Below the pieces are notes generated by a model. That model had not been told where the DNA came from. It saw only the letters and a list, made by a program, of their open reading frames with translations, and did not search any database. Shown here in pieces: positions 17,390-27,300 of a stretch of 64,000 bases of DNA. The position numbers and the translations under genes are program-made. The number at the start of each line of letters is the position of its first letter. Position 1 is the first letter of the stretch. The stretch comes from Dyella flagellata. GTDB taxonomy: Bacteria > Pseudomonadota > Gammaproteobacteria > Xanthomonadales > Rhodanobacteraceae. The stretch spans positions 124,001-188,000 of the forward strand of contig NZ_BSOA01000048.1 of assembly GCF_030160275.1 (NCBI RefSeq), written 5' to 3'.

Positions 17390-18547
17390 ATGCGCCCGTT
17401 TCCGCTCGGTGAAGAGATCGACCTGCTGCGCGAAAGCGTCTGCGCCTTCGCGGAAAAGGAGATCGCGCCGCGCGCTGACCATATCGACCGCGACAATCTG
17501 TTTCCGCACGACCTGTGGCGCAAGATGGGCGACCTGGGCCTGCTCGGCATCACCGTGCCGGAGGAATACGGCGGCAGCGGCATGGGTTTCCTGGCACACA
17601 TGGTGGCGATGGAGGAAGTCTCGCGCGCGTCCGGTTCGGTGGGGCTTTCCTACGGCGCGCATTCCAATCTGTGCGTGCAGAACATTTTCCACAACGGCAA
17701 CGAAGCGCAACGGCGCAAGTACATCCATAAGCTGTGCTCCGGCGAATACGTCGGCGCGCTGGCGATGAGCGAACCGGGCGCCGGCTCCGACGTGGTCGGC
17801 TCGATGACCTGCCGCGCCGAGCAGCGTGGCGACGTATGGGTGGCCAACGGTTCGAAGATGTGGATTACCAACGGGCCCGATGCGGACGTGTTGCTGGTCT
17901 ACATGCGCACCGCGCCGCGAATCGCGGGCAGTCGTTGCATGACCGCCTTCATCGTCGAAAAAGGCATGCCTGGTTTCAGCACGGCGCAGAAGCTGGACAA
18001 GCTAGGCATGCGTGGCTCCAATACCTGCGAACTGGTGTTCGACAACTGCGAGATTCCCGCCGAGAACATCGTGGGCGAAGTGAACGAAGGCGTGCGGGTG
18101 CTGATGAGCGGCCTGGATACCGAACGCCTGGTGCTCTCCGGCGGCCCGATCGGCTTGATGCAGGCGGCAATGGATATCGCCCTGCCCTATGCGCGCGAGC
18201 GCAAGCAGTTCAACGCCCCGATCGGCACCTTCGGGGTGATGCAGGCAAAGATCGCCGACATGTACACCAAGCTGCAAAGCTCACGCGGCTTCGCCTACAT
18301 GGTGGCGAAGGAATTCGACGCCGGCGTGAAATCGCGCATCGATCCGGCCGCGTGTTTGCTCAATGCTTCGCAGAACGCCGTGCAGGTGGCGCTGGAAGCG
18401 ATCCAGACGCTGGGCGGTAACGGCTATATCAACGAATACCCCACCGGGCGCTTGCTGCGCGATGCGAAGCTGTATGAGATCGGCGCGGGGACGAATGAAA
18501 TCCGTCGCATGTTGATCGGGCGTGAGTTGTTTCACGGTAGAGAGTAA
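17390..18547 (+). CDS. Isovaleryl-CoA dehydrogenase
   Basis: A 386-residue acyl-CoA dehydrogenase that would oxidise isovaleryl-CoA to 3-methylcrotonyl-CoA in leucine breakdown. It has the flavin-binding [10 protein letters not shown] and MWITNG segments and the C-terminal [10 protein letters not shown] motif. The usual C-terminal catalytic Glu position is Gly/Ala here, while a Glu stands at about residue 245 in [12 protein letters not shown]. This is the known displacement of the catalytic base in isovaleryl-CoA dehydrogenases and makes the assignment specific. AGGAG at 17379-17383 fixes the start 6 bases downstream. Both methylcrotonyl-CoA carboxylase subunits are further along the window. 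Confidence 0.9.
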   Translation: MRPFPLGEEIDLLRESVCAFAEKEIAPRADHIDRDNLFPHDLWRKMGDLGLLGITVPEEYGGSGMGFLAHMVAMEEVSRASGSVGLSYGAHSNLCVQNIFHNGNEAQRRKYIHKLCSGEYVGALAMSEPGAGSDVVGSMTCRAEQRGDVWVANGSKMWITNGPDADVLLVYMRTAPRIAGSRCMTAFIVEKGMPGFSTAQKLDKLGMRGSNTCELVFDNCEIPAENIVGEVNEGVRVLMSGLDTERLVLSGGPIGLMQAAMDIALPYARERKQFNAPIGTFGVMQAKIADMYTKLQSSRGFAYMVAKEFDAGVKSRIDPAACLLNASQNAVQVALEAIQTLGGNGYINEYPTGRLLRDAKLYEIGAGTNEIRRMLIGRELFHGRE

Positions 18548-18595
18548 CGCGCCACCCCACGTATCGCGGTCATGCCGGCGCAACCCTCTGCATGG

Positions 18596-18680
18596 CCGTC
18601 ATTCCCGCGGAAGCGGGAATCCACTTTGCTCTGATGCAAAAAGCCAACAAGATGGATTCCCGCTTTCGCGGGAATGACGG
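18596..18680. repeat. CATTCCCGC inverted repeat pair
   Basis: CCGTCATTCCCGCGGAAGCG and its inverted counterpart ending in GCGGGAATGACGG stand about 30 bases apart. Each unit is itself a hairpin (TTCCCGC...GCGGGAA). This is a REP-like family distinct from the TGGGAT repeats. Confidence 0.75.
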
Positions 18681-18729
18681 TTTTAAGGGATTACAGACTT
18701 TTTCGCGAGGTTGCTTCACCCCACCCCAA

Positions 18730-18756
18730 CCCTCCCCTACTACACGTAGGGGAGGG
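18730..18756. terminator. Hairpin between convergent genes
   Basis: A perfect 11-bp stem (CCCTCCCCTAC / GTAGGGGAGGG) with a TACAC loop between isovaleryl-CoA dehydrogenase and the convergent autotransporter. It has no T-run on either strand, so it may be a repeat with barrier function rather than a true terminator. Confidence 0.45.
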
Positions 18757-18773
18757 AGCTGGTCACGGCAAGC

Positions 18774-21700
18774 TCAGAACCGCAGGCTGTAATTGAGGGT
18801 TCCCATCGTCGCGTGTTCGCGCTGCGCGTTGTATTGATCCGCACCGAGCGACAACTGCGAACGCGCCGAGAAACGCCAGTTCAACGACACGCCGGCGATG
18901 CTGCCGTAACGCGACAATCCGATGCCGTTGATCGGCATGAACTGCTGCAAGGCCGTGAAGCTGGCCGAGGGCATCACGCCGTGCATGGCGAAGGCATCCT
19001 GCCACTGGAACCGGGCTTGCAGGCTGAGGCTACTGCCATCGGGCATTTGCCACTGGCGCGAACCGCGCAAGCCGATGCCCGCCTGCCAGCGCTGGACGTT
19101 CTGCGCGCTAGAACTTAAGCCAAAGCCGGCGCCGCCCAGTTCATTGAAACCGTCGCGTTCGACATTGGCATATTCCATGTCGGCGTACGGAGTGAGTTTC
19201 CATTTGCCCGCGTTGAAGCGGTAACCGCTTTCGCTATAGGCCACCTGGTAGTGGCCGTTGCTGAAACTTCCCACCCCGGCGTACTGGCTGCCCAACAGCA
19301 GTTCGCGGCGGGTGTTCTGCCAGTCACTACCTACACCGAAGCGGCCCATCGTGTACCAGTTGCCGTGCACGATGCCGCCGTACACCATGCCTTCCAGCGC
19401 GCGACTGAAGCCCTGATCGGCACTCTGCTGCAGATTGCCGAGCCCCTGGCTGTGGCTGATGGCGTAACCGATCACGGCGCCATTGCCCAGCATGCGATCG
19501 CCGCCGACCATGCTGCCGTTGAGCTGGAAGCCCATATTGTCGTAGCCGCTGCGCGAGAAGCTGCCCTGGTAACCCAGGTTCTGCGACCAGCTCTGGAATT
19601 TACTGTTGCGCTCGAACGTTTGCGGGCTGTCGAGCAGGCTGTCGAAGCGGTCGGACAGCGCGCGGGTGTCGGCATCGATGGCTTCGAAGGTCATCGCTGC
19701 GCTGGTGGCATACATCTGGCCGGAAAGGCTGCTCAAGGATTTTTGCAGCTCGGCGGTGCTCTGCGATTGCTGGATGCTGGCGGCACCGCTGACGAAGCCG
19801 CTTGGCAGCGGCTGCGCGTTCGAACCACTCATCACGCTGTTGATGGTATTGAACGCGCTCTGCGTGCGCAGAGCCCCCACATACGCAGCGGAAGAATATG
19901 GCGAACCCGCGGCCTGGGTGAGGTTGACTTGCGTCACGTTGAGCCAGGCATCGTTGGCGTCGTAGCCCAAGGTGGCCTGCAGGGTGACCGTCGATGGCGT
20001 AGAAACGCTTGCGAACGTGCCGGTCAAGCCATTGCTCGCCGACAGCACCATGGTTTTGCTATTTGCTAGGTAGCCTTGATTGGCACCGTAGACGTACAAA
20101 CCCGCGCTATTGGTGAGCGCGGCCGAACCCGTCACTTGCAGGGAAGTACCCAACGATACGGCCAGCTTGCCACCCGACTGGGAATAGTTGCCCGTCATGG
20201 TGAGATTGTTGCTGGGACTCACCACCAGCGTGCCTTGATTGCTGACATTGCCCTTGATCAACGGACCGGTTCCGGTTCCCGTAACCGCCAGTGTTCCCGC
20301 TGCTCCAACCTGGATCTGCTGGGTAGACGACAGCGTTCCGGCATTCAAAGTACCGCCGTTCACCGCGGTAACCATATCCGTGATCGAACCGGCGTTCAGC
20401 GCGCCACCGTTGACCGTGACAGCGTTGCTGTATGTCAACGACACCGCGTTCAAGGTACCGCCCTTGACCGTTGTATTGCCGTTGTACGTGGAGGGCTTGG
20501 TCAGGTTGAGCGTACCGGGCCCATCCAGGATCAAGCCGCCATTTCCGGAAATCGGGTTGTTCCAGCTCGACGTTCCGCTGAAGCCCACCTCCACATCGCC
20601 CCAATTGAACTGCTGCGGGCCGTTCACCGCCGCCCCCACATTCAACGCACCGTAACCGAAGGTGGGATTGGGTTGCGAACCACCCAGTGGCGTGGCCGTG
20701 CCCAGCAAGGTCTGGCGCACCAGGTCATTGCTGAAATACGGATACGCCTGCCATACCAGCGCCGCCGCGCCGGAAACGATGGGGGCGGCGAAGGACGTGC
20801 CTTCCACGATGTAGTAAGCGGGATTGCTGGAGCCGGCGGTGGCATTCTTGTCCAGCACGATCACGTCGCCCGGTGCGGCGAGGCAATAATTCTTCGCAAC
20901 GCCACACTGGTTCGAATAGGTTTCGAGCTGCGTGGGGTTGTTGCTGTTCAACGCCACCGCGACCAGCCAACCCTTTTGCAGGTTCGGATCGGACACGTAG
21001 CTGGGCAACGAAGCGATCGTGCTCGGGTTGGCCTGCGAGTCGTTGCCGGCCGCGAATACGACCAGGCCGCCATGGGTTTCGACAAAAGGTGCGTACGCAG
21101 CGTCAAACGCGGCATTGAGCGTGCTATTGGTGGTATCCCAGGTGATCCCGCCCCAGGAGTTGTTCATTACCTTTACATTGGCAGTGATCAGGTCGGAGTT
21201 GACCTGCTGAAAGAACTGCGCATCGCTGGTCGTCACCGTCGAAGGCGGGGTGGAGCCGTTATCGTCCGGCGCGCTGTCGGCGATAATGCGCGCGGATACA
21301 AGGTTCGCACCCGGCGCGACGCCGCCAGCATAGTTGGGAAATTGCGACGAAGCGGCGCCAGCCGCCATTTCGGACACCCAGGTGCCGTGTCCGACCACGT
21401 CATCGATCCTGGTGTTGTTCTGCGTCGGATCGACGTAGATCAGCTCTTGCGTTACCCGTCCGCCAACGGTTGGATTGGAGCGCATGATGCCGCTGTCCAC
21501 CACACCGATGGTGATGCCGGCGCCGGTGTAACCCGCCTTCTGCGCCGCATAGGTATTGGTCAGGGACAGCTGCGCGTCGAGCGGCGGTGTCGGCACATTC
21601 GAGCTGGGCGTCGGCGAAGGAGCCGGCGAGGGCGCAGGCGAAGGTGCCGGCGCGGGCGAAGGCGGCAGGCTCGGCGACGGTCCGGGCGGAAACGTCGCTT

Positions 21701-21803
21701 TTACAGCGCTGTTGCTCCCTCCCCCACAACCACTCAAACCCACGGCAAGACTGACCAGTAGCGCGACTTCACGGCGGCGCAATGCCTGCATCCCAGTTGC
21801 CAT
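18774..21803 (-). CDS. Lipidated subtilisin-like (S8) autotransporter protease
   Basis: A 1009-residue protein. A signal peptide ends in lipobox LSGC with Cys26, followed by a Gly/Ser stretch and a Pro-Ala-Ser linker (40-70). The S8 peptidase domain (about 80-370) has all catalytic residues: Asp103 in VVDSG, His139 in GHGTW, oxyanion Asn254 in AAGND and Ser337 in GTSFAAP. The middle carries autotransporter beta-strand repeats (NGNTTVKGGTLNA). The last roughly 270 residues form the outer-membrane beta-barrel, ending NYSLRF with the terminal aromatic typical of BAM substrates. The ATG at 21803 has AAGGG 8 bases upstream; a GTG three codons earlier is the alternative. A lipid-anchored S8 autotransporter recalls Neisseria NalP. 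Confidence 0.9.
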   Translation of the reverse strand: MATGMQALRRREVALLVSLAVGLSGCGGGSNSAVKATFPPGPSPSLPPSPAPAPSPAPSPAPSPTPSSNVPTPPLDAQLSLTNTYAAQKAGYTGAGITIGVVDSGIMRSNPTVGGRVTQELIYVDPTQNNTRIDDVVGHGTWVSEMAAGAASSQFPNYAGGVAPGANLVSARIIADSAPDDNGSTPPSTVTTSDAQFFQQVNSDLITANVKVMNNSWGGITWDTTNSTLNAAFDAAYAPFVETHGGLVVFAAGNDSQANPSTIASLPSYVSDPNLQKGWLVAVALNSNNPTQLETYSNQCGVAKNYCLAAPGDVIVLDKNATAGSSNPAYYIVEGTSFAAPIVSGAAALVWQAYPYFSNDLVRQTLLGTATPLGGSQPNPTFGYGALNVGAAVNGPQQFNWGDVEVGFSGTSSWNNPISGNGGLILDGPGTLNLTKPSTYNGNTTVKGGTLNAVSLTYSNAVTVNGGALNAGSITDMVTAVNGGTLNAGTLSSTQQIQVGAAGTLAVTGTGTGPLIKGNVSNQGTLVVSPSNNLTMTGNYSQSGGKLAVSLGTSLQVTGSAALTNSAGLYVYGANQGYLANSKTMVLSASNGLTGTFASVSTPSTVTLQATLGYDANDAWLNVTQVNLTQAAGSPYSSAAYVGALRTQSAFNTINSVMSGSNAQPLPSGFVSGAASIQQSQSTAELQKSLSSLSGQMYATSAAMTFEAIDADTRALSDRFDSLLDSPQTFERNSKFQSWSQNLGYQGSFSRSGYDNMGFQLNGSMVGGDRMLGNGAVIGYAISHSQGLGNLQQSADQGFSRALEGMVYGGIVHGNWYTMGRFGVGSDWQNTRRELLLGSQYAGVGSFSNGHYQVAYSESGYRFNAGKWKLTPYADMEYANVERDGFNELGGAGFGLSSSAQNVQRWQAGIGLRGSRQWQMPDGSSLSLQARFQWQDAFAMHGVMPSASFTALQQFMPINGIGLSRYGSIAGVSLNWRFSARSQLSLGADQYNAQREHATMGTLNYSLRF

Positions 21804-22025
21804 AACCCTCACCCTTTGAATGATGTTATTCCCAAGGTAATGCCGCCACTCCCAGACAGCGGCATCCGTCCATAGCTTATTCGTTAAGTCTGGCGGAAGG
21901 CGAGTGGAGGGAATGCGTTGTTTCTCACGAAAAAGCTCCGATTTGCTGCAAAGCAGTGTGGGCTGCGATAATTCGCTTATCCCTTCCTCGGCGCGACGCG
22001 CCTAAAAGCTCCCCCGGAGATCCCC

Positions 22026-23204
22026 ATGTCGGATATCGTCATCGCCGCTGCCAAGCGTACGGCCATCGGCTCCTTCCTCGGCCAATTCACCGGCGTCCCC
22101 TCCCCCACCCTAGGCGCCACCGCCATCCGCGCCGTGCTTGAGCAGTCCGGTATCGCCGCCAAGGACGTGAGCGAAGTGATCATGGGCTGCGTGCTGCCGG
22201 CCAACCTCGGCCAGGCACCCGCCCGCCAAGCCGCCCTCAACGCCGGCCTGCCCCCGGCCACCGGTTGCACCACCATCAACAAGGTGTGCGGTTCGGGCAT
22301 GAAGGCGATCATGCTCGGCCATGACCTGATCAAGGCCGGTTCGGCCAGCGTGGTGGTGGCCGGCGGCATGGAGTCGATGACCAATGCCCCGCACATGGTC
22401 AACGCCCGCGGCGGCATTCGCTACGGCGAAGGCAAGATGATCGACCACATGGCCTGGGACGGCCTGACCAACCCCTACGACGGCAAGGCGATGGGCGTGT
22501 TCGGCGAGCTGTGCGCTGACAAATACCATTTCAGCCGCGAGGAACAGGACGCCTTCGCCATCGAATCGGTCAAGCGCTCGCAGGCCGCGCAGGCCTCCGG
22601 CGCGTTCGCCGATGAAATCGTTGCGGTGACCGTCGCCGGCCGCAAGGGCGACGTGCAGGTGGATACCGACGAGCAGCCCAGCCGCTCGGACATCGGCAAG
22701 GTCCCGACATTGAAGCCCGCCTTCCGCAAGGACAACGGCACCATCACCGCGGCCAGCTCCTCCAGCATCTCCGACGGCGCCGCGGCGCTGGTCCTGCTGT
22801 CGGCTGACGACGCCAAGGCCCGCGGCGTGAAGCCGCTGGCGCGCATCGTGGCCCACGCCACGCATTCGCAGGAACCGGAATGGTTCACCACCGCCCCGGT
22901 CGGCGCGATCAGCAAGGTACTGGACAAGGCCGGCTGGAAGGTGGACGACGTGGACCTGTTCGAGGTCAACGAAGCCTTCGCCGTGGTGGCGATGGCGCCG
23001 ATGCGCGAACTGGGCGTTGCGCATGACAAGCTCAACGTCAATGGTGGCGCCTGCGCCCTTGGCCATCCGATCGGCGCCAGCGGTGCGCGCATCGTGGTGA
23101 CCCTGCTCAATGCCTTGAAAACCCGCGGCTTGCGTCGCGGCGTAGCCGCCCTATGCATCGGCGGCGGCGAAGCGACCGCCCTGGCGGTGGAACGTTTGGA
23201 CTAA
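22026..23204 (+). CDS. Acetyl-CoA acetyltransferase (thiolase)
   Basis: A 392-residue thiolase of normal length. It has the acyl-accepting Cys in INKVCGSGMK (about residue 88), the NGGACALGHPIGASGA motif with the active-site His, and the C-terminal CIGGGEA motif with the second catalytic Cys. It would cleave acetoacetyl-CoA or 2-methylacetoacetyl-CoA to acetyl-CoA, or run in the biosynthetic direction. Placed between isovaleryl-CoA dehydrogenase and a carboxylase subunit, a role at the end of branched-chain amino-acid breakdown is likely. The start is preceded by CCCGGAGATCCCC. Confidence 0.92.
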   Translation: MSDIVIAAAKRTAIGSFLGQFTGVPSPTLGATAIRAVLEQSGIAAKDVSEVIMGCVLPANLGQAPARQAALNAGLPPATGCTTINKVCGSGMKAIMLGHDLIKAGSASVVVAGGMESMTNAPHMVNARGGIRYGEGKMIDHMAWDGLTNPYDGKAMGVFGELCADKYHFSREEQDAFAIESVKRSQAAQASGAFADEIVAVTVAGRKGDVQVDTDEQPSRSDIGKVPTLKPAFRKDNGTITAASSSSISDGAAALVLLSADDAKARGVKPLARIVAHATHSQEPEWFTTAPVGAISKVLDKAGWKVDDVDLFEVNEAFAVVAMAPMRELGVAHDKLNVNGGACALGHPIGASGARIVVTLLNALKTRGLRRGVAALCIGGGEATALAVERLD

Positions 23205-23358
23205 ACTCAAGCGCGCTTTCTCAGCGCCAGACCGGGGTGCAAACCCCGGCCTGGTTTAATGCGGCATAAAAGTTGTTAGTAAAAACCGGTAGCGCCGTTA
23301 ACGTGAAAGCGCTATTAATAATCCGCCAATTGGCATTCCACGGCTAAGGAGATCCACC

Positions 23359-23721
23359 ATGAAGTTCACGCGTACCCTTCTCGCCTCCGCGCTCGTCGCG
23401 CTGCTGGCGGCTTGCAGCAACGGCGCACAGGAAGGCGCGCAGGACGCGCAGAAGTCGGCTGACACGGCCCAGCAAGCTGCCACGCAGGCTGCTGACCAGG
23501 CTCAGAAGGCTGCCGCTGCTTCCACCGCTGCTGCTCCGGCCACTCCGGCTGCTGCTCCGGCTTCCACCGCTGCTGCTCCGGCTGCTGCTCCGGCTTCCAC
23601 CGCCGCCGCTCCGGCTGCTGGCGATGCGATGAAGAGCGCCGCCACCGACGCTTCGAAGGCTGCCGACAAGGCCGCCGACGCTGCGAAGGATGCCTCCAAG
23701 GATGCTTCGAAGCAGAAGTAA
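23359..23721 (+). CDS. Small Ala/Lys/Pro-rich lipoprotein
   Basis: A 120-residue lipoprotein with lipobox LAAC and Cys19. The mature sequence is low-complexity: an Ala/Gln/Lys heptad-like region, then repeated APAASTAAAPA blocks, then a Lys/Asp/Ala helix ending in SKQK. AGGAG lies 8 bases before the ATG and a strong terminator follows, so it is a well-formed single gene. It could be a periplasmic spacer or a peptidoglycan-associated helix; I do not recognise the family. Confidence 0.75.
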   Translation: MKFTRTLLASALVALLAACSNGAQEGAQDAQKSADTAQQAATQAADQAQKAAAASTAAAPATPAAAPASTAAAPAAAPASTAAAPAAGDAMKSAATDASKAADKAADAAKDASKDASKQK

Positions 23722-23743
23722 TTCTGCGTTCGAGCTTCCATCC

Positions 23744-23775
23744 AACCGGCCGCCTTCGGGCGGCCGGTTTTTTTT
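23744..23775 (+). terminator. Strong intrinsic terminator after the Ala-rich lipoprotein
   Basis: A perfect 11-bp stem (AACCGGCCGCC / GGCGGCCGGTT) with a TTCG tetraloop, followed by eight T residues. Confidence 0.95.
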
Positions 23776-23780
23776 GGGGG

Positions 23781-23844
23781 GCTGGGATGGCAATCCCGGC
23801 AGCGGGATGCGGGAGGAATGCCGGGATTGTCATCCCAGCCTGCG
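23781..23844. repeat. TGGGAT/ATCCCA palindromic repeat, head-to-head pair
   Basis: GCTGGGATGGCAATCCCGGC and the inverted GCCGGGATTGTCATCCCAGC flank a 24-base spacer. It directly follows a terminator and precedes the carboxylase beta subunit. Confidence 0.8.
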
Positions 23845-23920
23845 TGCGACCGGCGTTTTTTTATGAGAGGCCGGTAACCGCTATCATCTGTGGTTTGCCC
23901 AGGCGATCTTTGCACGTCCC

Positions 23921-25528
<1,608 letters not shown>

Positions 25529-25536
25529 CGCGCTGC

Positions 25537-25560
25537 GCGGGTTGGGTGCCAATCCCGATC
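25537..25560. repeat. Degenerate copy of the TGGGAT/ATCCCA repeat
   Basis: GCGGGTTGGGTGCCAATCCC matches the left unit of the palindromic family with several changes; the right unit is absent. Confidence 0.35.
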
Positions 25561-25608
25561 CGCGCCTCGTCGCATGTCTTTCAAGGAAGTACAGGGGAAA
25601 GCAACAGC

Positions 25609-27300
25609 ATGATCGTCGGCATCGATCTGGGCACCACGCACTCGCTGATCGGATACTACGGTGAGCAAGGACCGCAACTATTCCGCAACGCGCTGGGGGA
25701 CTACCTCACGCCTTCGGTGGTCAGCGTCGACGAAGCCGGCCACATCCTGGTCGGCGCCGCCGCCCGCGACCGGCTGATCAGCCACCCCAACAGCAGCGTC
25801 GCGGCGTTCAAGCGCTGGATGGGCACCGCGCGTGAGGTGCAGCTGGGGCAACGCAGTTTCCGCCCGGAAGAATTGTCCGCCCTGGTACTGCGTTCGCTGT
25901 TGGCCGATGCCGAGGCCGCCTTGGGCGAGAAAGTGCAGGAAGCCGTGATCAGCGTGCCCGCCTATTTCTCGGACGCGCAACGCAAGGCCACGCGCGCCGC
26001 CGGTGAATTGGCTGGCATCAAGGTGGAGCGGCTAATCAACGAGCCGACCGCCGCAGCGCTCGCCTATGGGCTACAGGAGCGCAGGGAAGGCAGCCGCTTC
26101 CTGGTCTTCGATCTCGGTGGCGGCACTTTCGACGTGTCGGTGCTGGAAATGTTCGAAGGCGTGGTCGAGGTGCATGCTAGCGCCGGCGACAATTATCTGG
26201 GCGGCGAGGATTTCCTCGACGTCCTTGAGACCGCCTGCGTGGGCGACCTGAAACTGCGCACCGACGATTTCTCCCCGGTCGAACGCGGCCTGCTACGCCG
26301 CCGCCTTGAACTGGCCAAGCGCAGCCTGAGCCAGCAGCCCGAGGTGAGCGTGACCGGTCTCATTGGCAAGCACGACATTCAATGGCGCGTCGACCAGGAT
26401 CGCTTTCTCCATCTGGCCGAACCCTTGCTGCAGCGCATGCGCATGCCGCTGGAGCGCGCCTTGCGCGACGCTCGCTTGCGCCCGGAGCAACTCGACGAAA
26501 TCGTGCTGGTGGGTGGCGCCAGCCGCATGCCGCTGGTCTCCCGGCTGATTGCGCGCATGTTCGGCAAGTTGCCACTGCGCCACGTCAGCCCCGATGAAGC
26601 CATCGCATTGGGTGCCTGCGTCGCTGCGGGCTTGAAGAGCCGCAACGCCAAGCTGGAAGAAGTCATTCTCACCGACGTGTGTCCTTACACGCTCGGCGTT
26701 GAAATAGGTCAACGCAATACGCAGGGACAGGTGCAGAACGGCTTGTTCTCGCCGATCATCGAGCGCAACAGCGTTGTGCCGATCAGCCGCGAAAGCAGCT
26801 ACTGGCCGATGACGGAGCGGCAGGCCAGGCTGTCGCTGAAAATCTACCAGGGCGAAAACCCGATGGTGGAGAACAATATCAAGCTAGGCGAACTGGAGAT
26901 TGCGCTCAACCCCACGCTCTCCATCGCCGCCAACGAGGTCGTCGTGCGCTTTACCTACGACATCAATGGTGTGCTGCAAGTGGAAGCGACGCCCAAAGCC
27001 AATGGCCTGCGCCATGAACTGCTGCTGCAGCAAAATCCCGGCATGCTCAGCGAGGAGGAAATCCACGCTCGCCTGGCCGCCTTGTCCGAGCTGAAAATTC
27101 ATCCGCGCGCCAAGCAGGAAAACCTCGCCCTGCTCGCACGTGCCGAACGCTTGTTCGAGGAATATCTCTCGGCGCGCCAGGTACTGCAGCAGTGGATAGG
27201 CCATTTCCGGCAAGTCCTGGAATCGCAGGACGAGCGCCTGATCCAGGAGCACCGCAAAACCTTCAGTGATGCGCTGGATTCGCTGGAAACGCAGCTTTGA
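25609..27300 (+). CDS. hscC: Hsp70-family chaperone HscC
   Basis: A 563-residue Hsp70, shorter than DnaK (about 640) and close to HscC (about 560). The ATPase domain starts with IVGIDLGTTHS, contains INEPTAAALAYG and the second phosphate motif FDLGGGTFDVSV, then VLVGGASRMP. The substrate-binding part begins at about 380 and lacks the long C-terminal lid tail of DnaK. AGGGGA precedes the ATG at 25609; an upstream in-frame start would extend into the carboxylase gene. The next gene, overlapping by the TTGA junction, encodes a J-domain protein, the expected co-chaperone for HscC. Confidence 0.88.
   Translation: MIVGIDLGTTHSLIGYYGEQGPQLFRNALGDYLTPSVVSVDEAGHILVGAAARDRLISHPNSSVAAFKRWMGTAREVQLGQRSFRPEELSALVLRSLLADAEAALGEKVQEAVISVPAYFSDAQRKATRAAGELAGIKVERLINEPTAAALAYGLQERREGSRFLVFDLGGGTFDVSVLEMFEGVVEVHASAGDNYLGGEDFLDVLETACVGDLKLRTDDFSPVERGLLRRRLELAKRSLSQQPEVSVTGLIGKHDIQWRVDQDRFLHLAEPLLQRMRMPLERALRDARLRPEQLDEIVLVGGASRMPLVSRLIARMFGKLPLRHVSPDEAIALGACVAAGLKSRNAKLEEVILTDVCPYTLGVEIGQRNTQGQVQNGLFSPIIERNSVVPISRESSYWPMTERQARLSLKIYQGENPMVENNIKLGELEIALNPTLSIAANEVVVRFTYDINGVLQVEATPKANGLRHELLLQQNPGMLSEEEIHARLAALSELKIHPRAKQENLALLARAERLFEEYLSARQVLQQWIGHFRQVLESQDERLIQEHRKTFSDALDSLETQL

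Noticed and set aside
20076-21761. A 561-codon open frame antisense to the autotransporter
   Set aside because: Arg/Gly/His-biased composition and no ribosome-binding site or recognisable domain. It exists because of third-position GC bias in the autotransporter gene.
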